Assembly: GCA_963576735.1 (NCBI GenBank)
Contig: OY755187.1
Span: 3,224,001-3,288,000, forward strand
Reading direction: 5' to 3'
Length of the DNA stretch: 64,000 nt
From: Bedellia somnulentella
Taxonomy: Eukaryota > Arthropoda > Insecta > Lepidoptera > Bedelliidae
This document shows, in pieces, positions 44,441 to 54,873 of this stretch. Each line of letters opens with the position of its first letter. Within the stretch, counting starts at the first letter, position 1. Position numbers and translations under genes: made by a program. Under the pieces are notes generated by a model. The model did not search any database. It was not told where the DNA came from and saw nothing but the letters and a program-made list of their open reading frames with translations.

Positions 44441-44756
44441 AACACAGCCGGCACGGAAGAATAAAGCAATAAATGATAGTTTTAAAGTAGTTTGGTATTT
44501 GTATCGTGCCGTGTGTTTACCCAAATGCTTTTAGTTCAAAGCGTTTGTATTAATACTATGAATAGACTCTCCACTTTTATTGATCTGTAATAAAGATTTG
44601 GTTAGATATTTCATTATTGTATGACATTTAAATCATCATATTTCATATATATCAAGTGTTAAAAACACCCATTTATCAAAATCTGTTCAGTAGTCTTAAC
44701 TACTGAACACCTTAGCGCTACCGTGGACAATACTTTCCTTTATACAAACATACATT

Positions 44757-44987
44757 GCCGTGTAGTGCCGGCTTAGAATGTCACTACCCCTTTCTACCCA
44801 CGGGTGTCGTATGAGGCGTTTAAGGGTATGGGGCTTTTTAAGTGGTTTTCGGGTGATGTGGTTGAGACCCATCACTTTCTTTCCGCCATCTTGTATGTAC
44901 CATCAACTGTCAAATGTGGCTAAGAGTTTTCAGCTCTAAAGCTCTGGCTACCCCTTTTTGAGATTTATGGCCGTGAGTATATGTATT
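44757..44987 (+). mobile_element. SINE-T copy (subfamily B), complete
   Basis: Flanked by TACAAACAT on both sides. Confidence 0.9.
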
Positions 44988-45104
44988 TCGTACAAACATC
45001 CATAGACTGCTTTATCATTACTTCTTAGAAGTACTTCGTTTCCTACTTTTTCTGCAACTAATATGTCTGCGTCTGTTGGTTGAGTCAAACATTACTTCTT
45101 GATA

Positions 45105-45205
45105 CTCATAAATAAAAGATGTTATTAAAGGAAAGAAAAATTTCGACACTGGCGGGGTTCGAACCCGCGACCTTCACATGAGGAATTCATGTCAAAAAAC
45201 ATTAA
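45105..45205 (-). repeat. HPT element, one arm deleted
   Basis: Flanked by ATTACTTCTTGATA. It contains one arm, GGGGTTCGAACCCGCGACCT and an outer CATGAGGAATTCATG palindrome. Confidence 0.75.
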
Positions 45206-45599
45206 ATTACTTCTTGATAGTAATAGTATAGTATAATTAATTTCTTCATAAATTCACGCCCAAATTGGCTAGTAGTGATTGTATGTACGGAATCATAAAA
45301 TATGTTGGTATAGGATAGTGAACTGTAATATATATATAATTATAACATGGTTTCCTCAGTTATTTAATAACATCATCCAAATTTCTAAGTATTAAAGAAA
45401 ATATGTGTCATTTAATTAATCAATTATTAGGTAGATAAGCAGCTGGAGCATAGATATCATATCATAACGACTTATTTGATATAGATTAAACACTTAAAAA
45501 TTACGCGTAGTATTCCCATGTGTCATTATATTATTCTCACACCTTTTATTCTATAGTTAAAAAAGGGGAAAATTATATTTAAAATTTATTGAAAAGTTC

Positions 45600-46030
45600 C
45601 TGGTCTAGTAGGTGACTAGCTTCTAGAACCTAAAGTCACTGATTCGTTTCCCGCCTAGGGCAACATTGATATCACAATTATTACATACATACATACATAT
45701 ACTCACGCCATTAGTTCCCATTGGGGTAGGCAGAGACTATTGATCGCCACTTCGTACGATCCTGACAAACCTCTCTAGCTTCGTTTACATCCATCAATCT
45801 TTTCATACATGCTCTTTTATTCTTCATACTTCGGACGCCAGCCTTTTTAAGCACACTCTCAATTTGGTCCAAGTGTGTTCTCCGTGGTCGTCCCTTTTAC
45901 CAATTTTCTATCATCCATCTCAACATTCCTTTTTCTATCTTTCTTATCACAATTATTAATTCATATTATATTTTTGAATTCATGTGTATTATAGATTATT
46001 AAATACATGGTAGAGTTAATACACCGTACC
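45600..46030 (+). mobile_element. SINE-S copy (Ser/Leu-tRNA-like head), interrupted by LINE-A
   Basis: AGGTGACTAGCTTCTAG head and box B GATTCGTTTCCC, then GGGCAACATTGAT. It resumes after 45957 with a GTGTATTATAGATTATTAAA body as in the copies at 50409 and 60229. Confidence 0.65.
45683..45945 (-). mobile_element. LINE-A copy, 5'-truncated, with TSD
   Basis: Flanked by ATCACAATTATT (45671-45682, 45946-45957). It covers the last about 85 codons (equivalents of LRWMI, GRPRRTHLDQIE, RSMKNKRACMKRLMD, DRTKWRSIV) and the stem-loop plus (TATG)n tail. Confidence 0.9.
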
Positions 46031-46138
46031 ACAATTCTTTTAGAGAAATTCAGTAGAGATTTAAACGAAGGTCATGTTTTCATTGAAGGTTTGTACAGGA
46101 GGATTAAAAAATAAACTCTATACGTTTTCATAAATAAA

Positions 46139-46296
46139 AGATGTTATTAAAGGAAAGAAAAATTTCGACACTGGCGGGGTTCGAACTCGCGACCTTCGAG
46201 TATACGCCCCCGTCGGCGGTTTTCTTTCCTTTAATAACATCTTTTATTTATGAGTAATAATCCCCACATGAGGAATTCATGTCAAAAAACATTAAA
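46139..46296 (-). repeat. HPT element, complete, with TSD
   Basis: Flanked by TCTATACGTTTT (46127-46138, 46297-46308). Two near-perfect 33-base arms (CATAAATAAAAGATGTTATT...) enclose a tRNA-derived core with box B GAGTTCGAACCCCG. This is the clearest copy of the family. Confidence 0.85.
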
Positions 46297-46494
46297 TCTA
46301 TACGTTTTATTTACTTAAAGGGAGCCTCCGAACTTATACTTCTGTAAAAAAAAAAACAAAATCGAGTAAAGATTTTTGGTTTTTTTTTAGTACGAGTATA
46401 ATTTACGCTATATTTCCTTGAACGACTCATTGTTATATCACATGATGTTTAGTGTAATGTGTTTATATGTAGACGTTAAGTAATCACTTTGCAT

Positions 46495-46620
46495 GATCAC
46501 GTGATTGTGAGCAGAACTAAAGCCACTTCCAATCTCACGTTCACATGACTAAGTAAAACTCAGTTTTGTGGGTTTCCTTACGATATGGCTTACCTGACCA
46601 TTAACAGCCTTATTTTCAAG
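46495..46620 (-). mobile_element. SINE-C copy, diverged fragment
   Basis: TTCACATGACTAAGTAAAAC and GTGGGTTTCCTTACGAT remain. Confidence 0.65.
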
Positions 46621-46692
46621 GTTTATGATTACTTAAGAAAATATTTCATTAATGTTAGTTTAATTACATACTTACATACATATAGTGTTGTT

Positions 46693-46940
46693 GCTGTGTA
46701 GTGTCGGCTTAGAATAGCACTACCCCATTTCTTCCGGTGGGTGTACGTAAGAGGCGACTAGCGGTATTGGGGCTTTTAAGGGATTTTTGGGCGATGCGGT
46801 TGGAGACCCATCACCAACAACGTTTATTTCTCCATCTTTTCCCCACGCAACTTCCAAAGGTGGCTGAGGAATGTCTCATTCCCTAGCTCTGGCTACCCCT
46901 TCAAGGGATTTATAGCCGTGAGTATATGTATGCATGTATG
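46693..46940 (+). mobile_element. SINE-T copy (subfamily A), complete
   Basis: Its tail runs directly into the tail of the next, inverted copy. Confidence 0.92.
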
Positions 46941-47090
46941 TACATACATATACTCACGGTCATAAATCCCAAGATCTTCAGCCCGCTTGGAAGTTGATAG
47001 GGGCTAAAATGGTAGAAATAAAGTATCGTTGGTGATGGGTCTCCAACCGCATCAGCCAAATACCAACTTAAAAAGTCCTATACCCTTAAT
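46941..47090 (-). mobile_element. SINE-T copy (subfamily B), partial, tail-to-tail with the previous one
   Basis: A deletion removes the region between ATAAATCCC and CTTCAGCC, and the head is missing. Confidence 0.82.
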
Positions 47091-47820
47091 TCTGGATTTT
47101 TATCTCAGCCCTTATTAGAGGTGACATCGCTACACTCTCTTCCACTGCCAAAGAATTAAAATACTTGAATAAAGTCTTTTAGCACAAGCCATTTTCATGG
47201 TCAAAGGCTTAAGTACTGGTTTTGTAATTGCTTAAACAATACCGCAGACACTATTAGACTGAAGATAAAGTACTTCTTTTATTTGCTTTTACTCGTTAAG
47301 TTGGGTTAAATTAAAGATAATGTGTTCTGTGAACAGTTATATTATCTACTATATATTCTTTGTTTTTAATTACCGATTGTTACCAAAGACTTGAACTTAG
47401 AACACATTTTATTTCTGAGGTATTTATTCACTTACCTAAATTTTTTGACGAAAACACGGCACGGAACATTATGTTCATTTTGGACTTTAAAATTTGGTTA
47501 AATACGGCTAACGGATAAATAATATGCAAGTTGTTAATAGTTTCGTAGCGAAGTGGCAAAATAATAACCCGTATAAATTCGACATGTCAGTCTATGTGTC
47601 ACAGACTGCTGAGACCATCCATCTGAAATAAGCTGAGTACGTAATAAAAAAGTTATTTCCCGTAACAGACCTATACTTAATAAATAAAAGATAAATAAAC
47701 CTGTGATGTAAAAGTGAAATTAGTAAAATTAGTAAAAGGAAAATTAGTAAAACTTATTTACTAATTTTCTTCATAATTGTGACTAAACTTAAGATACGTC
47801 GTAATAAATACACATACAAC
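47091..47820. other. No feature recognised
   Basis: AT-rich. A TAAAATTAGTAAAA-type short repeat lies near 47715-47765. Confidence 0.5.
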
Positions 47821-47823
47821 AGT

Positions 47824-48050
47824 CAACATTCCAAAAGTGGCTGAGGAACTTCTAGTTCCTTAGCTCTGGGTGCCCCTTCTAGAGATATACAGCCGTGAGT
47901 CTAGAAGGGGTAGCCAGAGCTAAGGAACTAGAAGTTCCTCAGCCACTTTTGAAAAGTTGAGTGTGGACAAGATGGTAAAATAAAGGTTGTTGGTGATGGG
48001 TCTCCAATCGCATCTCTCAATAATCTCTTAAAAGCCCCATTACCTTAGAT
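47824..48050. mobile_element. Palindrome of two SINE-T fragments
   Basis: Plus fragment 47824-47899 and minus fragment 47900-48050 share arms of about 56 bases (CTTCTAGTTCCTTAGCTCTG and mirror) around an 18-base loop. Confidence 0.85.
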
Positions 48051-48747
48051 AAATATATCAAACATATTCAATCATTTTCATTGGTCCTCAAAGTACGAGC
48101 AAGTCAGCCTTACTCAGCATTACCATTACTAATTATAGCAGTAGATATCAGATATCGGTAATGTTTTCCTGTCCTCGGTCTCGTAACAATGCTATAGGTA
48201 ATTTGCAGCTGACTTAATTAAATTACGTTACTGCATCTAGTAAAAATAATCCAAGGCCTATTTGCTAACAGTTTTAAAGATGACGTTTGCACTTCTCAGG
48301 GTTCCTCTTGAGAAAACATACTATTACTTGTTGCAAACAAAAGCGTCTTTATAATGTTATAACTATTGTAACCTATATCTATAGCTAAGACCAACAATAT
48401 AGTTTAATAAAACTCTAATAGCACTTCTAAGTAGTGGTTTCTCGATTCACGAAAAATATGGTACAAAACTCCTACTTTCATGATTTTCAGCTTATATTGG
48501 GAAATATTTTTCACTTTTTAGTAAGAAGGGCTTCAAGAGCGTGTATTTCAGTGTTTTTTTTAAACTTTATCTTTTTGTTCTAAGCTCTGAACCAACTAAT
48601 ATTGTTTAATCCTAACGTCCCTGATCAGGATAATGGGATAAATCTATGAAATTATTAAATTGTCACAGATCCTTGTTAAATGTACGAAGTTTGAACTAGA
48701 TCAGTCCGTTTACAGGTAAAGCTAATATAAGTTAGTGTGTTAATATC
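48051..48747. other. No feature recognised
   Basis: AT-rich, no open frame of note. Confidence 0.5.
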
Positions 48748-48900
48748 TGTGTAATGTCGGTTTAGAAAAGCCATTCTTTCATCGGGTATCGTAAGTGTGA
48801 ATTAGAACCGGTCACCAACCATTTTATATTTTTACAACCTTTCTCCTACTCAACTTCCAAAAGTGACTGAGGAATTCCAAATGTCAATTTGTAGCCGTGC
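48748..48900 (+). mobile_element. SINE-T copy, old and shortened
   Basis: CTGTGTAATGTCGGTTTAGA head and CTCAACTTCCAAAAGTGACT remain. Confidence 0.65.
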
Positions 48901-48918
48901 GAATAAGAAATTATAGAT

Positions 48919-49050
48919 ACATACATACATATACTCACGGCTTTAGATCCCTTGAAGATGTAGCCAGAGTTTTAGAATAAAAAATTCCTCAGCCAGTTTT
49001 GTATGATGTGGGTGAAAATATAGTAAAATAATGTTGATGATGATGAAAGG
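48919..49050 (-). mobile_element. SINE-T copy, 5'-truncated, diverged
   Basis: Tail and CACGGCTTTAGATCCCTTGA to ATTCCTCAGCCAGTTTTG. Confidence 0.75.
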
Positions 49051-49230
49051 GCAACAATGAAAAGCTTGATAGTATCATTCAAAATGGCAATCATAGACTG
49101 TGCTAACATCAAGTGGAACTAATAGTGTGAATAAATTGCATGTATGAATTGTATATTAGAAATACTTATATCTGCTTCGTACATTTTTATAACTAAATGT
49201 ACATTGTTGCCTTTCTTTTTTTTGACTTTA

Positions 49231-49350
49231 CATACATACATATACTCACGCCATTAGTTCCCATTGGAGCAGGCAGACACTAACAATCGCCACTTTGTAT
49301 GATCCTGACAAAAATCTCAGCTTCGTTCACATCCATCAATCTTTTCATTT
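49231..49350 (-). mobile_element. LINE-A copy, strongly 5'-truncated
   Basis: (CATA)n, CACGCCATTAGTTCCCATTG, TCGCCACTTTGTATGATCC, ACATCCATCAATCTTTTCAT. Confidence 0.85.
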
Positions 49351-49490
49351 TGTCTTTGTTACGTACAAATGATTTACGTTTGAAATGTTACATATAAATA
49401 CGTATTTGGTTTTTTGTTTTAAAATAAATAAACTCAACTATTTCTAGCTTAATTACTTATAAATAAAGGATAAATAAAATTTTCGATCCC

Positions 49491-49772
49491 GTAAAAAAAT
49501 AACTATTTTTCCTTTATTTATTAGTAATAATCCCCACATGAGGTTTTCATTAACAAAAACGTTCTAATTATTTCTAGCATCTCTGAAGAGTAACACTACA
49601 CGACCGCATGTAAAATTGTATCACCGTTTTTGTAAAAAAATAACTATTTTTCCTTTATTTATTAGTAATAATCCCCACATGAGGTTTTCATTAACAAAAA
49701 CGTTCTAATTATTTCTAGCATCTCTGAAGAGTAACACTACACGACCGCATGTAAAATTGTATCACCGTTTTT
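49491..49772. repeat. Perfect 141-bp tandem duplication
   Basis: 49491-49631 and 49632-49772 appear identical. The unit includes an HPT arm (TTTTTCCTTTATTTATTAG) and GCATCTCTGAAGAGTAACAC. Confidence 0.9.
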
Positions 49773-50093
49773 GTAGTTAAACCAAATGGTCAGGTAAACT
49801 AATAACTGATTGTGAACTAAACACAATGCATAATTCAATCTGGCCATTGTACTTAGTATTATAATGACTCTCCGTTTGTTTGAACACTTCTTGTTATACT
49901 TAATGCAGTGTGGTCCTGTGAATTTGTTGAGTAATTCCTTGTAGATGTAAGAAGTTTTAACATTGGTTAAACAAAAGGGTATTGACCCTTTTGTTTATTT
50001 ATTCGGACAACAATGGATCCATTAGTATTACATTTTCTTTGCTTCCTAGCCATCACTAACAACTCTCTAAGCTGCTGCTGCTGTGCGCTCTAG
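49773..50093. other. No feature recognised
   Basis: AT-rich. CACTAACAAC near 50054 could be a branch point for the candidate exon at 50094. Confidence 0.4.
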
Positions 50094-50228
50094 GCTGACG
50101 AAACGGTTACTCACGTGCTCCAGGAATCTGCAGGAGTCACCGACATCGGACCGACACCGCTTTCAGAGACGGTTACTGATCTAGATAAGCTTGCATGCTA
50201 TGCATTCGGGTCGGAGCTAGTTTGGGAC
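50094..50228 (+). CDS. Candidate host exon truncated by LINE-A (unknown product)
   Basis: Follows a CTGTGCGCTCTAG acceptor. The frame reads ADETVTHVLQESAGVTDIGP, TPLSETVTDLDKLACYAFGS, ELVWD with non-repetitive composition, more GC-rich than its surroundings. It runs straight into a minus-strand LINE-A and no donor was found. I do not recognise the protein. It may be a relic exon or chance. Confidence 0.25.
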
Positions 50229-50406
50229 ATACATACATATATTCACAATATTAGTTCCCATTGGAATAAGCAGACAATATCGATCGCCACTTTGTATGTC
50301 CTGACAAACCTTTCTAGCTTTGTTTACATCCATCAATCTTTTCATACATGATCTTTAATTCTTCATGCGTCTCACTTTTTAGCGCACTCGCTATTTGGTC
50401 CAAATA
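50229..50406 (-). mobile_element. LINE-A copy, 5'-truncated, diverged
   Basis: ACATACATATATTCACA tail, TTAGTTCCCATTGGAATAAG, ACATCCATCAATCTTTTCAT and TATTTGGTCCAAATAT. Confidence 0.82.
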
Positions 50407-50408
50407 TA

Positions 50409-50825
50409 GCCCAATGGACATGAATGTGAGTTTCTTAGTCTCGGAAGTTAAGTCAATGTGTATTATGTATTATTAAATTTATTTATTTGCTGTGTAGTGT
50501 CGGGTTAGAATAGCACTACCCCATTTTTTCCGGTGTGTGTACGTAAGAGGCGACTAACGGTAATGGGGGCTTTTAAGGGATTTTTGGGTGATGCGGTTGG
50601 AGACCCATCACCAACAACCTTCATTTTACCATCTTTTCCCCACGTAAATTGCCAAAAGTGGCTGAAGAATTTCTAATTCCTTAGCTCTGGCTACCCCTTA
50701 TGGGGATTTATAGCCGTGAGTATATGTATGTATGTAAATTTATTAATCATATGGTCAAGTTAGTGTCCCTTACCACAAGTCGAGTCATTGTACCTCTGTA
50801 GGGGCTAACTTGATCTGTGTAATAT
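50409..50825 (+). mobile_element. SINE-S copy, 5'-truncated, interrupted by SINE-T
   Basis: GAATGTGAGTTTCTTAGTCT, then after the insert TGGTCAAGTTAGTGTCCCTT and GGGGCTAACTTGATCTGTGT, parallel to the copy at 60229. Confidence 0.7.
50489..50735 (+). mobile_element. SINE-T copy (subfamily A) nested in SINE-S
   Basis: Complete, flanked by AAATTTATT. Confidence 0.92.
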
Positions 50826-51318
50826 TAGTGCTAAGAATAGCAATACCCCATTTCTTCTCATGGGTTGTCGTAAGAGGCGACAAGGGAATCGGGGCTTTAT
50901 AGGTGTTTTTTCGGCGATGCGGTTGGAGACTCGTCAGCAAAAACATATATGTTACAATATTTTCCCATTTAACTTCCAAAAGTGCTTGTCGTGTAGTGTC
51001 GGCTTAGAACAGCACTACCCCGTTTCTACCGATGGGTGTACGTAAGAGGCGACTAACGATATTGGGGTTTTTAAGGGATTTTTGGGCGATGCAGTTGGAG
51101 ACCCATCACCAACAACCATTACTTTTACCATCTTTTCCCTACTCACATTTCCAAAAGTGGCTGAGTAATTTCTAATTCCTTAGCTCTGGCTACCCCTTCT
51201 AGGGATTTATAGCCCGTGAGTATATGTTATGTTATGTAACTTCCAAAAGTAGGTGATGAATTTTCGGATTCTGAAGCTCTGGCTACCTGTCTTATGGATT
51301 TATAACAGTGCGTATATG
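50826..51318 (+). mobile_element. SINE-T copy, host of a nested SINE-T
   Basis: The host copy is split at AACTTCCAAAAGT. Its 3' third resumes at 51237 and ends GTGCGTATATGG. Confidence 0.85.
50988..51235 (+). mobile_element. SINE-T copy (subfamily A) nested in SINE-T
   Basis: Flanked by TAACTTCCAAAAGT on both sides. The tail has turned into (TTATG)n. Confidence 0.92.
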
Positions 51319-51528
51319 GTTGATTTACATTCAAAGTAGTTGAACATGCTCCTAGATACCAGACAGTAAATATTTATAATAGAATTCCTAATGAATTAAG
51401 ATTGATTCAATGTCCAAAAGTGTTCAAAATAAGATTAAAACAATATTTAATTAACAAATGTCTATACGATTTGAAGGAGTTAGATCAGTAGTTTTTGAAA
51501 AATGATAGTAGTATGTTTTTATATGAAA

Positions 51529-52990
51529 CTAGCTGACCCGACAGACTTCGTCCTGTCAAAAAGATTTGTAATGTGGCAGTTTTTGTGCCTACGTATTTTA
51601 AAAAAATCTCCTGAACAGAACCGTCACCCTGGTGATAGGGCTTTGTGAATAAAAAATAATTAAATAAAACATATGTAAGGATTTAAAAGTAAGTAATCGC
51701 TTTATTGTTAATGATGTGAATCATAATTATTATTATTATCATTGTAGTGCTTTGTGGTATACGATGTTTTTTGTTTGATTACCTGGCGCATAGATAAACA
51801 AATCTGATGGTTTTCCAACACAGGAACAGGCAACATACATGGGTTTTCTAGATTAATACCACAAACACTTAATGATTGCCCCTGGGACTTGTTTATAGTC
51901 ATAGCAAAGGCAAGCCGCACTGGAAACTGTAGTTGTTTAAACTCAAATGGCACATCAGTCGGAATCATTGGGATGCGCGGTGTGAGAACATCTTCTCCTT
52001 TATATTTTCCTTTGAGTATAGTTGCTTCTATCACATTGTTTAGTATTTTTTTATCGCTAACCGTCTACCGTTGCAAAGATGCGGTTGGCTGATATTCCGC
52101 AACATTATAACCACGGATCCAACCTTTAATTGAAGATTATAAGGTGGCAGTCCTGACAAATCCAGCGAGTTTAAAAATCCCGGTAGAAAGTTTACTACAT
52201 CATCTTGATTAGTAGCCGAATCAACTGATGTATAATTCGCCTGTAATTTGTTCTTGAATTTTGAAATTTAATTCATTTATATCTATGTTTTTTGCAGCCA
52301 GTATAGCTCGTTCGCTCAACCAATCATGGTTTCTATAATTTTGAGAAACATCTGGAAACACCTTCTGAATAAGTTCATATTTTCATCGAGTTAACTGACA
52401 AAAACTTTGAGGAAAGTTAATGCAGCCAGTCAACATGTCTGTAGGAAATTTGCCATTACCAATGTCAATGAGTTGTTTAGAGAATTTGTTTCTAGATTGG
52501 TCATGCTACAACTTGACACGCATATTCTTGCTTAAAGTGAAGTACTTAGACATGTTTCCACAAATTGGAGGACTTTAGACATGCATTGAGTTCATCAGCT
52601 GGCGTTGATCGTGGAATCACTGGCAATGTTTGACGAAAATCTCCTGCTAATAAAATCATTGCACCACCAAATCGGTTATTATTGCTCCGTAGATCTTGAA
52701 AGGTTCTGTCTACATTGCTTAGACAACAGTGAGTGTTTGTAATTTAATATAAACTTTATGTCATAGCAATAAAGCTCAAATTGACGACGTTTCAGTTACT
52801 AATCATTTGTATGGGAAAAAGAAAAGGGCTATTTTTAGGGTTTTTCTATTTTAATGCTAATTTTTCTCGCCGTAAAAACCATCCTTGAACTTCAATGAAC
52901 ATTTTAAAAAAAGATTTGGCCAAATTGGTCCATACGTTGTTGAGTTATGCGCTTACCAACACATTTTGCGATTCATTTTTATATTATAGA
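51529..52990 (-). mobile_element. Helitron with internal deletions
   Basis: Minus-strand 5' TC at 52990-52989 and 3' CTAG at 51532-51529, inserted between host A (51528) and T (52991). A hairpin (GACAG...CTGTC) lies 10-25 bases inside the CTAG end. All three are canonical Helitron marks. It carries the 3' portion of a helicase ORF only. Confidence 0.85.
51750..52730 (-). pseudogene. Helitron PIF1-like helicase, C-terminal remnant
   Basis: Minus-strand segments in order: FGGAMILLAGDFRQTLPVIP (helicase motif III region, GDFRQ), a stretch with stops and frameshifts, LSERAILAAKNIDINELN, LPPYNLQLKVGSVVIMLRNI, CNGRRLAIKKILNNVIEATI, GEDVLTPRIPMIPTDVPF and FAMTINKSQGQSL (motif VI). Rep/HUH domain and motifs I-II are absent. 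Stops, frameshifts and truncation make it non-functional. Confidence 0.9.
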
Positions 52991-53442
52991 TAAGATTTAT
53001 TTTGACAAATATTATCACACTATTGTTTTTTTTTGAAATTGACATTTAAAAATTTATTAACTTTAAGATTTGTGTGATGGACATTTATGTTATTCCAAAC
53101 AAAATTTCAATTTATATTCTCTTTTTTAATATTTTTTATTTATTAACATTTTGTGATACTTTGTGATTTTTTTAGTTTTTAAGTTAGTTTTATAATTCAA
53201 ACACGATGTAATATTGTTATAATGAATAAATGAATATGAATATGAATAATATTTATTGTGGTATATTTCTGTACTGCCGGCACTGAGACAATGCATAAAT
53301 TCAACGTAAATAGATAATTGCAATCACTATTCGAAGCGCGAACCGCCATTATTGAGATTCAGCAGACAGGTGTGTCGATCCCATTTATCTTCATACGGCT
53401 ACACCTGGATGTAGCGCTGAGCTCATGAACCGGAAGCTGGCT

Positions 53443-53588
53443 TCCTATATATATATTCTCACGGCCATGAATTTGAAAAGGGGAAGCCAGGGTTTCAAAG
53501 CTAGAAACTATTCAGCCACTGTTGATAGTTGATAGGGGAGAAGATGGGCATCGCCCAAAACCATATAACATTCTAAGCCGGTATTGCA
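53443..53588 (-). mobile_element. SINE-T copy (subfamily B), internally deleted
   Basis: About 100 bases are missing between AGAAGATGGG and CATCGCCC and after it. Confidence 0.82.
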
Positions 53589-53786
53589 TTTATTTATTGT
53601 GTTTTATTTTAGTACTGTTCTGGCTTCCCTGAGACAATGCTTAAATTCAACGTAAAGAGATTACTGCAATCACTATTCGAACCGCCATAATTGAGATCCA
53701 GCAGACAGGTGTGTCGATCCCATTTATCTTTGTATGGCAACACCTGGATGTAGCGATGAACTCCGGAACCGGAAGCTGGATTCCTA

Positions 53787-54028
53787 TATACATACATACA
53801 TATTCTCACGGCCATGAATCTAAAAAAGGGGAAGCCAGAGCTTCAAAGCTATAAACTCCTCAGCCACTGTTGGAAGTTGAGCGGGGAGAAAATGTTAGAA
53901 ATACAGAATCGTTCGTGATGGGTCTCCTACCGCATCGCCCAAAAACCACTTTAAAAAGACCATATCTTTAGTCGCCTCTTACGACACCCGTGGGTAGAAA
54001 GGGGTAGTGACATTCTAAGCCGGCACAA
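53787..54028 (-). mobile_element. SINE-T copy (subfamily B), triplication unit 2
   Basis: Same divergent tail start (CATATTCTCACGGCCATGAA) as the copy at 53443, showing they were duplicated together. Confidence 0.88.
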
Positions 54029-54116
54029 CATTTATTTATTGTGCTATATTTTAGTACTGTACTGGCGTCACTGATACAATGCGTAAATTCAACGTAAGGA
54101 GGTTTTTGCAATCATC

Positions 54117-54367
54117 TGCTGTCGTGTCGGCTCTGCTGCTGTCGGCTTAGAATAGCACTTCCCCATTTCTTCCCAAGGGTGTACGTAAGAGGCGACTAAC
54201 GGTATTGGGGCTATAAGGGATTTTTGCGCGATGCGGTTGGAGACACATCACCAACAACCTTCATTTTACCATCTTTTCCCCACGTATCTTTCCAAAAGTG
54301 GCTCAGGAATTTCTTTCCTTAGCTCTGGCTATCCCTTCTAGGGATTTATAGCCATGAGTATATGGAT
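54117..54367 (+). mobile_element. SINE-T copy (subfamily A) in triplication unit 3
   Basis: Flanked by GCAATCA; inserted after the triplication. Confidence 0.88.
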
Positions 54368-54458
54368 GTATGCAATCACTATTCGAAGCACGACCCGCCG
54401 TTATTGAGATTCAGCAGACAGGTGTGTCGATCCCATTTATCTTCATACGGCAACACCT

Positions 54459-54599
54459 GCCCGGCTAGTACGAGCGGTGTTTAAACTAGTTATCGCGTGG
54501 GATAAAGCAGCCATCTCTTACGCACTTTCTTAGTATCGTATACTGCCATCTCGTTCTAACCGTTAACGTGTAGATAAAATAGCGCTCGTGCTTGCCTTT
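54459..54599 (+). mobile_element. MITE-G copy
   Basis: GCCCGGCTAGTACGAGCG to TAAAATAGCGCTCGTGC. Confidence 0.75.
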
Positions 54600-54610
54600 C
54601 TAGCATATAG

Positions 54611-54733
54611 CATAAGCGCTATTTTATCGTCACGATATCGGTTAGAATGAGATAACAGTATACGATACTAAGTTAGTGCGAAAGAGATGCCTGTGTTTTA
54701 CCAAGCGTATCTGGTTAAAAGGTCGCTCGTATT
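54611..54733 (-). mobile_element. MITE-G copy, adjacent and inverted
   Basis: AAGCGCTATTTTATCG to GGTCGCTCGTATTGGC. Together with the previous copy it splits CAACACCTGGATGTAGC of the triplicated unit. Confidence 0.7.
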
Positions 54734-54873
54734 GGCTACGCTGGATGTAGCGCTGAACTCCGGAACCGGAAGTTAGCTTCCTCAGTTGTCTATGTTAGGT
54801 AGACTTAGATTAAAAGATTGGCGTTTGAAAGAAAGAGATAAATATTTATTTAGAATGTTATTAGTGTAGTTTT

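Larger units (their letters stand above)
51320..53250 (+). mobile_element. LINE-E 3' end, split by a Helitron
   Basis: Coding end HAPRYQTVNIYNRIPNELRL, FKIRLKQYLINKCLYDL and stop (51350-51490), then a 3' UTR that resumes at 52991 and ends (GAATAT)n near 53230. Confidence 0.72.
53240..54790. repeat. Tandem triplication of a 200-bp unit with SINE-T
   Basis: A unit with TTCAACGTAAA, GCAATCACTATTCGAA, AGCAGACAGGTGTGTCGATC and CCGGAAGCT occurs at about 53250-53440, 53590-53786 and 54030-54790, separated by minus-strand SINE-T copies. The third unit was later opened by another SINE-T and two MITE-G copies. Confidence 0.88.
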
